From positions 24,726,602 through 24,790,601 of the forward strand of contig OZ020514.1 in the NCBI GenBank assembly GCA_963971425.1: DNA of 64,000 nucleotides. The letters are read 5' to 3'. A program made the position numbers and the translations under genes. Source of the stretch: Bryoerythrophyllum caledonicum. Its lineage: Eukaryota; Streptophyta; Bryopsida; Pottiales; Pottiaceae. Below, in pieces: positions 35,201 to 46,179 of the stretch. The notes below the pieces were generated by a model. That model was not told where the DNA came from and did no database searches. It worked only from the letters and a program-made list of their open reading frames with translations. The stretch's first letter is position 1; the number at the start of each line of letters is the position of its first letter.

Positions 35201-35960
35201 AAGCATGGAATGATTCAACATCAATTGGTTGTTTTTTTAATCAAGTCTATAACAATTATGATATTTAGTAATACTGATATCATTTTAAAGTTAAACTCTA
35301 TCTTGGTATAGAAAAGAATACAATGTAAGTTCAGTGAGTTTGAAATAAATTTTTTTGTTTCAAAAATTTGCATGTGATATTATGCTTCCATAAATTTTAT
35401 ATTTGTCTAACGTTTAATTTTTTCATTAATTGATAATTTGATATCTAATTCTTTGGTGTTCTTCTATACCATTCTTATGAAGATATATTGTAGAGGCTTG
35501 GTGTAGATTCTACAACAGTTTCAACCAACATTTAAACAATAATTTAAGTTGTATTCATCATTGATTTTTGTTTAAAAATAAATGAATATTGTATTGAGTT
35601 TTCTTTATTACCTAATTTATAAAGTTGGTAAACAAAAATCTTGACATAAACTCGGTGGACATGGACTTAGTGGTGGAACAAACAATCACTTTATTCACGC
35701 CGGCCCTTTAAACCGAAGTTCTTCTTTTACTTGTATGTGACAGAAAACATTTATCATCTAAATTAAAAGTGATCAAAATTTGAGAAAAGTCTGATTTTTT
35801 TATTAATGAAACATATAATGCTTTAATGAAAATATAATACTTTTACCCTAAACCAAATTAAATTTTCTTCAATTCTTATTCGAAAACAATACTAAACCAA
35901 ATGATGTAGATTGAAACTTTTAATATTCTAAGAGTTATTTTCTTTAAATCGATTCAGATT
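32260..35960. other. AT-rich gene-free stretch
   Basis: About 3.7 kb with no recognisable gene, RNA or tandem repeat. The scattered ATGAATTGAAC, GATTGAG and similar words suggest a much-decayed retroelement, but no domain can be read. Confidence 0.4.
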
Positions 35961-35972
35961 TTACTATGCTTA

Positions 35973-36397
35973 TCATACTACTAAAATCATAATCCGCACG
36001 GTGAACCACACAGCAATAAACCACGCAGTCAGTCGTGCAGTGAACTATACGAACGGTGCAGTCAACCGGTCAGATAATTGCGCAGCCAACCACGCAATGA
36101 ATCATGTTACAATTTTTAAAATATAGTTTGTAATATAAAAACTTCATTAAAATGGTTGGAAGAATGCAACGCAAAGCACTAGCTTGAGTTTTTGGGTGAC
36201 AGTGTGAAATTTGCATTTCTGTGTTGCAATTTGTGCTTATCCAAATATATTTGTAACTCTTTATTACAAATTTTACGTTCAGAACATATTTATGTTTTAT
36301 GTAGATTGTTGTTACCATTGTTTTATATATTTTGTGATATGAAAACTACATTAAAATGGTTGAACGAATGCATTGCAAAGCAAGCGCCAATTGCTAG
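35973..36397 (+). mobile_element. Helitron-like non-autonomous element(s)
   Basis: Starts A/TCATACTACTAAAATCATAATC and has two Helitron-type 3' ends, CTAG at 36179-36182 and CTAG/T at 36394-36397. Each follows a short stem of GTTGCAAAGCAAGC type and lacks terminal inverted repeats or target duplication. This fits Helitron rules (5' TC, 3' hairpin then CTRR, insertion between A and T). Two tandem or nested copies are likely. A short relative is at 52377-52531. Confidence 0.6.
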
Positions 36398-36639
36398 TTT
36401 TTAGTTAAAATTCTAATTCTAATTGGAATAGCTATCCTCGAATCAAGGATAGTCTAGAAAGTATAAAAAATACATGAATTAGCTCAAAAGACTTCTGTAA
36501 TTGTCGGCAAAACTCTCAAAATTCTAATACTTTCTCAATATATTGAATATGATAATAATTTAATATATTTGATTCTTATCATTTGAACTAGTTTACAAAT
36601 ATACTATTTGTTACAATATTTAAATGTTTTTTTTTTAAA

Positions 36640-37030
36640 ATCAATTTTTTTGAAGACTTTTTAGCAGAGTTTTGTTAGTTTTTATTACTTTTTTACATAT
36701 AAACCAAATATAACTTTCAGTTTTTCATTCATTAGAAAATCCGATTTTGTCAAAACGAATATCATTTTGTTTTATTCAGGTTTGTCGCATAACTAAATTG
36801 AAGTGACTCGGAATCCTGAAAAGGTCACCTGAAAAGTTGAGACAAAAGTACATTATTTTCCCGCCCAAAAATGGTGCCGTTGGAAAAAGTCTTTTCCACC
36901 CACCTCCATTTTTTGAGCACCAGAGCTCATCTCGACATTCATACTCCCCCCTGGAATTTCTCATTTCGAACTCTTTCCTCTCTATACCTCGCCTCCGCTT
37001 CCACTTCTGTGTTTCAGTTCTTGCCTCTGC
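36640..37030. promoter_or_regulatory. Likely promoter and 5' untranslated exon of the E2 right gene
   Basis: A CT-rich segment (36.88-37.03 kb) ends at CTCTGCA/GTAAGA, a plausible donor whose partner is the acceptor CTTGAAG directly before the ATG at 38298. It parallels the untranslated exon and donor of E1 at 21775. No TATA box can be called with confidence. Confidence 0.35.
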
Positions 37031-37363
37031 AGTAAGATACTGAATTAAGGTTTATATTGTTCTAGGTCTTTTTTGGGGACACGAATGTCTTGGATAGGTT
37101 TTTGGGGAAGGAGGGTAACTGTATTTCTTATATTGTTGTATTTCTTGCACGTTGGTTGAAGTCATTTTCATTTTCTTTTTGCTTGTGTCACACCGGTCAT
37201 TTCAATGTTTTTTCGTCTGCTCTATGCGCAATAGTAAAGGTCGACTTCCCATCGCACGTTATTAAGTGTTGTTGACCATTGAGCAGTGCAACGGTCCTTG
37301 TTCGCACTTAAACTTAATCTCTATCTATAACACTCCGCATATAAAGGAATCACTGTAGCACTG

Positions 37364-38190
37364 TTATCCTTGTGTCGAGGATAACCTAAACGGATGTAAT
37401 CAGATGAGATGAATAAATAAATAACCAACAATGACTTATCCTCGACTCGATGATAAAACAAAGGAATCATAGTGCTCATGAATTTTAAGTGTAAAGTATT
37501 GTACGAATACGGCGATAATCTCTTTAAATTATAGTTATCCTCGAGTAGAAGATAATGGATGAAAACTTGTTGAATTTCAATGATAATATAATGAGTATAT
37601 TGCATAAGATCATTGGTTGGATGTGGGTTTGATGTATTGTCAGTCTTCGTCCATTATTGATTGTATCCCACCAGGGTGATATCCTCGAGTCGAGAATATC
37701 CGATATCTGTGGAAAGGTACTAAATATTTTGATATTAAAAATTATGATAGTTATTCTTGAATCGAGGATAACTGACTTTGAGTTTGATGTCATCTAAGGC
37801 GTATGTTGAATGTTAATTGTCAAATATCAGATTTATATTTTTTGGTAAATTGCCAATATCATTTATGCTCTCAAATCTTCAAGAAATGTTTTGGAGTTCT
37901 ATCCTCGGTTCGAGGATATCTCTCTGAGGCTTTATGCAATTTATTTTTTAAATCATAACTCGATTAGTTCATGGCAAATTTTAATTTAAGGAGATAATTT
38001 TCTAACTCTGAACTTGATTGATTAATCTTTGAATGTTTTCTCTTTGTTCGGAGTGATGTGTATATGTGGAGTGTTTCTTCGGGTTCAAATCATTAGTGAT
38101 TTGTTAAACCTAACTGTGGATTTAATGAATGATCTCCTAATTCAATATTTAAATTTTTTACATCTGTAATTATCCTCGTATCGAGAATAA
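37364..38190. repeat. Seven E2 palindromes in the first intron of the E2 right gene
   Basis: Cores start at 37364, 37436, 37535, 37679, 37751, 37899 and 38170. Spacings of 72, 99, 144, 72 and 148 bp suggest an older 72-bp tandem unit. Half-site TTATCCTCGA. Several are decayed by one or two substitutions. Short frames here that encode YPRVEDK-like peptides are simply the palindrome read through. Confidence 0.9.
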
Positions 38191-38297
38191 GCGTATCTTC
38201 CCTGTTTCATTCTCCTCTCATTAAAGCTGTTCTTTACAATTATGATGATATAACTGAATGACTCACCCTCTGTCTATTTCATTGTGATATCTTGAAG

Positions 38298-40813
38298 ATG
38301 GAAGATCACTCATACGATGGTGTTGTCCGAGTTCCACCTACCTTGCCTCCAGGTGTTGCTGCATGTGATGGAATTCCTCGCGCGTCGTGGTTCTCAAAGC
38401 GCGTGATCCTTAGAAACACATCTGGGGTTGATGTTGGAATTGGACTTTGCCAGAGTGTTGATTCTGGATTTGTTCCACTAACTGGTGGTCGGCCACTCGG
38501 AGATGATCATGTTGCGATTCTAATCGCTGAATGTTTAGACGAGACTAAAATTCCATTGAACTGGATGTTTGCCCTTCGAGCGTGGCCAACTCGACAGGTC
38601 TTTCTTTGCAACGTCAGCTTGTACGACTAAGAGCAAACTCGCATTTACAATGCTGCTCTAAAAGTATTTCGTCGTGGTCCTAGAGTAGGCGTTCGACAGT
38701 ACGAAACCACTCGTTAGAGAGTTGAGGGTCCTTCCCCACGAAAGAAGGAAGTACTTCTTACTTCACAATCGATCAACTCAGTTGCAAGCACCGTCTGTTG
38801 TCCAAGAAATTGTACTCAACGATTTCCATGGTGTTCAATTTCTGTGCTTCGCTCCCAAGTTTACCGTGACATTGGAGGTGTTTTCTTTCAGAAACATGTC
38901 TGGCTTGATGTACACAGGCAGATCCACATGGATTCCAATGGCAACAATGTGGTGACGCTTGATGGAATTGATGTATGCCAAAATGCATGGTGTACTATCA
39001 TGGGGGTTAGCCAAGCCACATTCTACCGATACAAATGAGAGGCAAAGGACGGGATGCAGGCGGGGGCACACGGCAATACTGGTTCAAAGAAACCCCGGAC
39101 TCATACTCTACAGGAAATTGCTACTCTGCATGATATACTTGATGATGCTGCTGATCACAGTCCTAATAAGATGTGGGCACTAGGGAGAAGGTGCAAAATG
39201 TGGGAAGTCAAGCTGCAGTTACATCAGGCCTCTCAACAGACTCATCAAAATTTATATTATGGAAACCGGAAGAACTCGGAAGAAAAACCGAATGAGGTTG
39301 TGTGCGTCATCCATGATAAAATGGATCATAGCAAAACCGCATCTCCTCATTTTTCTCACAAGAATAAAGCGACAAAGTCCTTCATGAAATTGCATGTGGC
39401 CGTAACTGGAATGATTGCGCATGGATATGGGGATGTTCGTTATGCCCATTATAGTCTTGACATCTTCCCCACCGACTCGAACCACATTGTTGGATTTATT
39501 GCGAAGTTACTTCGGGACTTAGAGAGTCCACCGGCGTATTCATCTCGTGAATTACTTACGGGAGGAAGAGCTTCTCCTCTCTCTCAGGCTGTGTTTGCGG
39601 ATGCTAACGTGTGTCTTGGATTCCTTGCTGCTCCACCAATTGAGCCTGTTCCTGCGAAACAGTTACCACCAATTCTCCAAATGCAGTTGGATAATGCCAC
39701 AGGGGACAATAAAAATAGATTTGTGTTTGCTTTCTTTTCCCTCCTCGTTCATATGGGTATTTTCCGTGAAGTGTATGTCAACTTCTTACTTGTTGGTCAT
39801 ACTCACGAGGATATTGATGCAATGTTTGGGAGATGGAGTTCCAAACTCAAGTCAAATAGCTATCCAACGATTCCACTGTTGATGAAATCATTCATGGATG
39901 CTGAGAAAATGCCAGTTATTCCACACCTCATTGAAGAGGTGCCCAATTTCAAGGGCTTTTTAGAGGGATATTTGTGCATTGGCAAAGAGGCCCTTACGGG
40001 TCACACAAAGGGCCAACAATTCAAGTTCTACAAGGGCTCAGATAGATTGCCAAAGATGCAGTACAAAATTCTTTGTACAGATAGGGATTGGTTGTCCGAG
40101 GAGGATGGAGGAATCTAGCTGTGGAAAGTGACGGCAGATGGTATGCCAATTTTGCCTCGTGGTCAGCCGCTTCCTCTCATTCCGCGACGTCATGAGAATT
40201 ATGATGAGGTTTTGAAGGGTATCTCTGGGTTTCTAAGTCTCATACGTCTCCCTCGACGACCCATCAATCTCTGCATACTCCTCCCTCAACGACCCATCAA
40301 TCTCATATTCATCCACCATAGATGGAGCATATCTAGATAGAGGCCAGAATCCCTCTCGTAGAAGAGGTGATTCTTCCAAAGGCCCCTTGAGGGCAGCCTT
40401 AACACCTCTCCAATAATACATAATATGCTCGTTCTTCCTCCTATATTCACCCGAGAGATGTGTACGAGGGCTATATACTTGCGGTGCGTTCTGCTGATGG
40501 GGATTTGCGCCCATTTTGGATTGCCTTGGCGTTGACTAATCCACATCCGGATCGAGAACATTCTCATGAGATTAAAGTGCAATACTTCAAACCTGCATCC
40601 CAACGTCATGTGGACTTGGAAACGTACCAAGGATGGGATTCTAATCATGGGAATAATTGGATTGAAGAGACTAAATCTGAACCAATCTGGGTGTATACAG
40701 ATTGTATTTTAACGGCTTGGAAGCCTAGGTTGCGTGGAAACACAAGCTCCTCTAGGTTAAGAATTCCAAAATCACAAGTGGACATAATCGAGGCATCTTT
40801 AGCTGAATTATAG
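38298..40813 (+). pseudogene. E2 right gene: decayed DUF7869-like transposase-like protein
   Basis: Homologous to the E1 right gene along its whole length (SPHFSHKNK, QLDNATGDNKNRFVFAFFSLLV, LVGHTHEDIDAMFGRWS, then RPFWIALALTNPHPD, ILTAWKPR). From 38298 to about 40235 it keeps a single frame broken only by TAA 38628-38630, TAG 38715-38717, TGA 39036-39038 and TAG 40116-40118. An in-frame deletion of roughly 80 residues after DHSPNKMW removes the CxxC zinc-binding segment present in E1. A micro-inversion occupies about 40237-40450. The frame then resumes near 40452 and ends at 40811-40813. It is certainly non-functional as it stands. Confidence 0.75.
40237..40450 (-). other. Micro-inversion inside the E2 right gene
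   Basis: Read on the minus strand this block encodes YYWRGVKAALKGPLEES, then LLREGFWPLSRYAPSMVDEYEI. This corresponds to YYWRDVRDALILPMDT, then LEDGFWPTTRIVHAIEDEF on the plus strand of E1. Sequence on both sides matches E1 in the plus orientation, so about 210 bp has flipped in place. The inverted block also holds a 36-bp tandem duplication encoding EIDGS-R-E-Y. Confidence 0.85.
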
Positions 40814-40819
40814 ATTTAA

Positions 40820-41640
40820 AGGAATTTGTGGTTTTTGGAGACTGGAGTTATTTTACCAATATAAAATAGGTGGGGGTGCATGTACTTATTTGATTTTTTG
40901 TTCATGCGTACTGGATATCCTATTAAGTATGTACTGAACTTGTATCTACAGGATGGAATTAAAGACTTTGAATGTGCGCATAGCATATTTGTAGATAGAA
41001 TTTGATTAGTGTTTGTAGTTACATGTAGTGATGTAATGTGTTGCTTTTAATATTATACAATGGAGCCGGGAATTTTGTTACAGTATTGATGTATATATGG
41101 CGGTCCACATTGTGAGTGTCATCAATTGTATATTTATCTTTGATGCATCGATACTTTCTATTGATAGAAATTATTGAATGGATTGCTACAACACATGCTA
41201 ACTTCAATGCTAGGTATTTCAACGACCTTGTTGTTTGGAAATAGTATAACCTCCTGAAATTGGTAATTATTTCTCTTCCAACTGAAAATGTATGGATTTA
41301 GGTGGAATTTAAATGAGTGTATATGTGTACCCCAAATTAATTTTGTTCCCCTTAGAGGGGTTATCAAATTTTCTGCTGCTTATATTTATATGGAGTAATT
41401 TTATCCTTGCAATGGTTTTTTATCGGATGTTCTAGTTTTTCTTAGATAATATGCTCCATTTCTTGGTACATTTTAAGCTATTCACTATAATCGTCATACA
41501 CCCAATTGAATATGATATTCAATTTCATATAAAATGAATTCAACAATCCATGATTTGGCACGATTATTTAGCATTTTCAATCGAGATTGAGTCTCAATTT
41601 AGTACATAGTCTCAAATTAATGAATTTAATAACTGACTAA
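40820..41640. other. AT-rich spacer between E2 and the next gene
   Basis: No gene seen. Short minus frames lack motifs. Confidence 0.45.
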
Positions 41641-41642
41641 AA

Positions 41643-44378
41643 TTAGGCACCATGATAAATTGAGACTCCAAAATGTCCCATTTTAATGAATATGGTGTTT
41701 AACACAGTAATTTGGCTCGATTGCCAATGCATACTTTGAATTTCATTTTGGATCTCAAAAGTGTAGTTTTCCGCAAAATCAACATGCGATAGTATAACGT
41801 CGCGGGGCAGCTCCTTCATGCTCACCCTGCACTGAACATCTTGCCACCTTGCCACGAAATTGTGAGTGATGAACTTGTGCAATCTAGGATGCAAGTAGTC
41901 AAATAATTTACTCGGACTGGTCTCCATGAAAACCTCACTGATTCGCTTTCTTGGTCTTCCATTGTCACCGACGCCCACCACGTGAGTGTCAAAACGCCGC
42001 CACTTCAATTGAAATCCTGACTCTCCACTCTCTAAGGGGCAGACTGGCAAGGTATGCCCACCACAACTTGAACAATCACCCATCAAGCACTCCAGGCGGT
42101 GGAATTCTTTGGTTGCCTCTTTTGGGCACACAACCACTTCCCACATCTTTGTGACTCCATCAAAACCGTTTACATGTGCCGTACACCCCACCTCAACCCC
42201 ATCGGCATACACCAGACATCTACAATAGCACGAGGCCCGAACGTGGAAACCAATTGATACATCCCTCAATGACTGTAGAGCTTGATGTAGCATGTCAAGC
42301 TCCACATGGTACCTACAACAACATACATACCGTTCATTGCACTTCTTCACAAAGTAGGGCTGCAGTCTTTCAAAAGCTCGCATTGAAATGGGCTCGTTTG
42401 GATGCAATGCCCTAAATCGATCGTATAAAGAAGCCTGTGTGACAGAGAAGGGAAGTAAATCTCAGTAAAGTGTATAACAAACAACCACACATGTAGCCTT
42501 ACCAAAGAAGCTTGGCAACCGACAAGAATAGTGCATCCTATGAGATTAAAAGATACCCTCTCGAACTGTATATGAGTATATACCCTGGTATGTATACACA
42601 CTGCTTTGTACTTATGAAGTATCTCACATACTTCTTCGAGGTATACGAATAGACCAGGGTTCTGTTATGGGCACCACTGGATACCTTGCAAAAGTATGTA
42701 AAATTGGGTGTCATGGGACCCAAGTAGTATGTGAATGTCCTCACATAGTATTATGAATACACTAAACTATAGTATGTTTATGAACATAGGAACTATACAT
42801 AAGACCAGTAAGGTCTCTCCATAGGCGACGACTATATACTCCATTAAATACATACGTGTACATTCTATACTATAAGTCTCTTGGGTTCATACTCTATAGT
42901 GTGTACGATACCTACACGTACAATGACTAATGAGTGTCTATTCTATCACGGTATGCTTGGGCACAAACCCTGTTGACGTACCCCATGAAAGACTATGCAT
43001 GCGTGTATATCGGACCTATTCAAGGTATACCAACATACAAAGACTCTTGGGTTAGTACTATCGCAAGGTATATTTAAGAAAAAGCCATGTTGACATACCG
43101 TATGATATATTACTAGAGTATAACTGTATATTGGATACCTCTACAACGTACATCTACATAATATGACTCACGGGTCTATACTCTGTCGAGGTATACATGA
43201 GAACAATCCCTTGTAATTATCGACATGACCAAAGTCTATTAGAGTATATGAAAGACCTCTACGAAGTTTATCAACTCTCGAAGGGGTTGAGGGATTTATA
43301 CCATGTCAAGGTATATAGAGGACAAGCCCTGTTGACTTGTTGTATGATAGATTTCTGGAGTAAATAAACTACCTCTATGACGTATATCAACGTACTAGCA
43401 ATATGCACAAAAACACCTAAAGAGGGATCTCAGAAGTATATGAACTGACCATAGTGCTTGTGGGAAGAGGCCACATACAATATCCAAAAGGCTTCACACT
43501 TGACTTGTGTGTTGGAGAAATTCGTGTCTATCATGATCGACCACATGGAATATACCCAGAGCAGAGGATGTGTTCAGAAGTACCTGGCTTTCTAGACGGA
43601 GGTGGGTTGCATGCGTCTCGTACACCTTGGGCCCCATCTGCCTTCTCCTCACGTCCTTCTTGTTAGGGCTCACACGGGTTTCTGTACACCACCAAGATAT
43701 GACAAGGTCTCTTTTAGCGGCAGAAAGACCGGGCCTCTTCCGTCGCTCAGGCAACATGAAAATGGAGGATCCGTTGGACTGTAGGCTTTGAAGTCCTTGC
43801 ACAGCTGCAGCAATACAATTCGGATTTGCTCCCAAAACCTTAGACAACGCTCGTACGCCCGCCACTTCACTACCAACCGCAGCCTCCAGCAAGGTCTTCT
43901 TTCTCACTAGTTTCTCCTTTGAACAAGGATTTTTTAGCAGCCGCAACTCTTTCTTATACGACTCAAGAAAAGGTGAGTAGCTCTTACATCAGAGTTACTA
44001 TAGTAACACTCCGGCAAGTGCCGAGCTATGTTTCTGTTCGACAACAGCGATTCTAGTACAGACTATCTGAAAGGAGGACTCTCCCCGGCATTCACGAGTT
44101 CCTTGAGAATGAAATCTAAAGTGCGCGATGACACCCGATGGACATCTCGTCGATCAACATTCTCTTCAGCTGGAACCCTAGCCACCAACGCCAACTGAAG
44201 CAAATTCTCCTCAAGTTCCCTTCTTCTCGCTCTAGAACGTCGTTGTCTCTCTGTTGCGTTTTCCCTGACACGCGCAGCGTCCTCTTCATCTCTAGACATC
44301 CCCACGCCTGTTCCTTCACGTAATGCAGGAGGCCGATGCACACCCCTCCGACAATCTCTAGCCCTAGTAGTAACCATT
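41643..44378 (-). pseudogene. DFAENY-motif transposase-like gene, probably truncated
   Basis: Minus-strand exons: 44378-44063 (MVTTRARD, then a very basic Arg-rich helix), 43946-43584 (KKDVRRRQMGPKVYETHATHLRLESQ, donor CAG/GTACTT) and 42411-41643 (HPNEPISMRAFERLQPYFV, a Cys-rich CCCRYHVELDMLHQAL, a CSSCGG pair, and SHVDFAENYTFEIQNEIQSMHW). The 'Q-ALHP..F..L.P', 'C-C-H' and 'DFAENY...E-Q..HW' blocks belong to a transposase-like family I know from many animal and some plant genomes. The Asp of DFAENY probably starts the catalytic core. The frame ends soon after it at 41643, so the rest of the core is missing. The last intron phase is off by one base, so a lesion or a small unseen exon exists. 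Confidence 0.55.
42590..43410. repeat. ~120-bp degenerate tandem array in an intron
   Basis: Diverged units with period about 120 bp. For example, the CCCTGTTGAC block occurs near 42968, 43085 and 43327 (the last being two periods on), and CTCTTGGGTT blocks recur between them. Each unit contains GGTATAC or its complement GTATACC, in contexts such as TCGAGGTATAC and TCAAGGTATACC. It fills most of the intron 42412-43583 of the transposase-like gene. Confidence 0.75.
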
Positions 44379-44439
44379 TCTACAATGCACACATTACCAA
44401 AGTAAGCATCATAATGTACAAAGCATACCAATTTGCCTT

Positions 44440-45120
44440 GAACAACTTAAATAAAGCTAAGCCACCTACATTATGCAGATAGGACTATATATTTATTCTA
44501 AATAACTGAAGTTTAGCTACCAATGCATTATATTCAAGTATATATACTGTATACATGGAGCAGAGACTTTGTTGCACATAGTATGTAGTAGTATATGTCG
44601 TACTAGGTTTAGGAAATCTATCAATTGTTAACCCCAGTGCCATGTGGTTATACCTAAGACCTCAGTATTTCCAAGTTTTATACTAGAGATACTACAACTG
44701 TCCCTTCAAATGTAGTCCACGTCGGTCTTATTGTCGATCATGTCCCCTGGTCCGAACCCTATCTTCATCGCCTTAAGACAAGTATGAGTTGGTATCGATA
44801 TAAGATGACGGTTGTGCTGGCAAGAGTTGCCCTCCCAATCGCACCTCGTTCAGTCTATACCAAAATACAGTCCACACCATATTAAGACATCGACAAATAA
44901 AAGTATGAGTACCAAGAAATCATGTAAGACTTGCAACTCAGCCACTCTAAAACTCGAATCTATTGTACCTGCTCATGATTCGTGGCATTTTTCCCAATTC
45001 TGTCTGATGAAAATATTCGTCGAATGAACCATCGCGTTGTACCCAGACTTTCTGGACCCGGCCAATCAACTCACAAGCGGCTTCTATCTGTTCGGCACCA
45101 ACTTCAGCACCCTACATTGC
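44440..45120. other. Non-coding stretch
   Basis: No gene recognised. Likely 5' flank of the minus-strand gene at 41.6-44.4 kb. Confidence 0.4.
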
Positions 45121-45534
45121 TCAACCGGACCACTGAGGTCTGCTCAATTGGACCATCGAGGTCTTTTCAGCTCTCTCACGAGCATCTTTTCCGTGCAATA
45201 CAAGGCGGCACGAAGTTACTGTTACCTGGAAAACCAAGTGAGGACGTTTCTGAAGATATTCTCGCGCCCATACTATGAAAAAATCCACAAAAAGTGCAAG
45301 AGTTGGTACCTTAAACTTCACGTTGGCATTGTAGTCCCCATGTTTCTCAGTATATGATATATCCGAACTATCACCTATGTTCTGTGTGGAGGAAATATCT
45401 ACATTGATGTATGAAGGCTTTGGAGTGCTAGAACTCGGTTCTTTGCGTATGCAAATTCCTTTGATGTACACTTTATCCTTTCCTAGTGCCTTCTGAAGAG
45501 CCTCGGCAGTCTGAAAAAGCAATACAAACATCAC
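45121..45534 (-). CDS. Hypothetical 137-codon ORF
   Basis: Minus-strand open frame beginning MMFVLLFQTAEALQKALGKDKVYIKG. No family is recognised. It may be an exon of a larger repeat-derived gene. A smaller minus frame at 45922-46179 (starts MAVLYDPDTSTSRSG) lies upstream and might belong to it. Support is only the open frame, so confidence is low. Confidence 0.2.
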   Translation of the reverse strand: MMFVLLFQTAEALQKALGKDKVYIKGICIRKEPSSSTPKPSYINVDISSTQNIGDSSDISYTEKHGDYNANVKFKVPTLALFVDFFIVWAREYLQKRPHLVFQVTVTSCRLVLHGKDARERAEKTSMVQLSRPQWSG

Positions 45535-45921
45535 ATTAGATAAGTTGCAATTTTCTACTCTTCACTACAGGTTTCAAAAATTGAATGAACTACAGCACAC
45601 AGACTTGCCTAATAGTCCCATGGTCCGAACCGTATCTTCATTTCGATGACAGCCTGCATGTTCGAGCACGATGCCCTTAAACCAACACCCATTTCAAGAA
45701 GTATCGCGTATTGCACAACCCCTTCTCACCGACAAGCCGCAACCTCCTTCAACCTGCATGTCATATGCATCTCACCATGAAACTGGTTTCAAACCACTTT
45801 GATGTGCGTTGTAGACCCAACCTCTTATTTTCCATGAGCACATCACGTAGTGGTTAACGACGTCTTTACAGATGAATAGACCTTCTAACTCAGAATAGAC
45901 CCTTAACAAATAGCACCAAAA

Positions 45922-46179
45922 TTACCTCATAGTGTCAAAGGGTAAGAAAACTTGACTACAATGCGACCGTCCTAATGATCGCTTTTCGTAGGTCATGTAA
46001 ACATTCCTCGGCTTGGCGTCTGTAGAGTCATTGAGGAATGACGACCAAGCTATGCGTACTTCACACCCTAAACCGGCGCCCATGTATAGTGGGTTTCTAT
46101 CTATTCGGACAACACGTACTGCAGCGCCATCTTCTCCCGACCTAGAAGTTGATGTATCTGGGTCATACAACACAGCCAA
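45922..46179 (-). CDS. Hypothetical 85-codon ORF
   Basis: Minus-strand frame with mixed composition (DGAAVRVVRIDRNPLYMGAG, then GCEVRIAWSSF). No domain recognised. Possibly an exon associated with the ORF at 45121. Confidence 0.15.
   Translation of the reverse strand: MAVLYDPDTSTSRSGEDGAAVRVVRIDRNPLYMGAGLGCEVRIAWSSFLNDSTDAKPRNVYMTYEKRSLGRSHCSQVFLPFDTMR

Larger units (their letters stand above)
31246..36550. repeat. Three copies of a ~130-bp dispersed repeat
   Basis: Near-identical sequence (TAATTGGAATAGCTATCC, TCGAATCAAAGATAGTCTATAATTAG, GCATGAATTAGCTCAAAATAGCT, then CAAAATTCTAATACTCTCTCAA) occurs at about 31246-31380, 32030-32160 and 36415-36545, all in direct orientation. The two right-hand copies are each preceded by GTTGCAAAGCAAGC..GCTA (Helitron-like end), so those two share longer homology. 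Confidence 0.75.

Noticed and set aside
32260..35960. Possible coding or structured RNA in the E2 spacer
   Set aside because: No open frame with motif, no compensating inverted repeats and no conserved promoter boxes were visible.
44063..44378. bZIP transcription factor
   Set aside because: An Arg-rich segment (ENATERQRRSRARRRELEENL) resembles a basic region, but the Asn-to-Arg spacing is off and no leucine heptads continue. It fits better as the N-terminus of the transposase-like gene.
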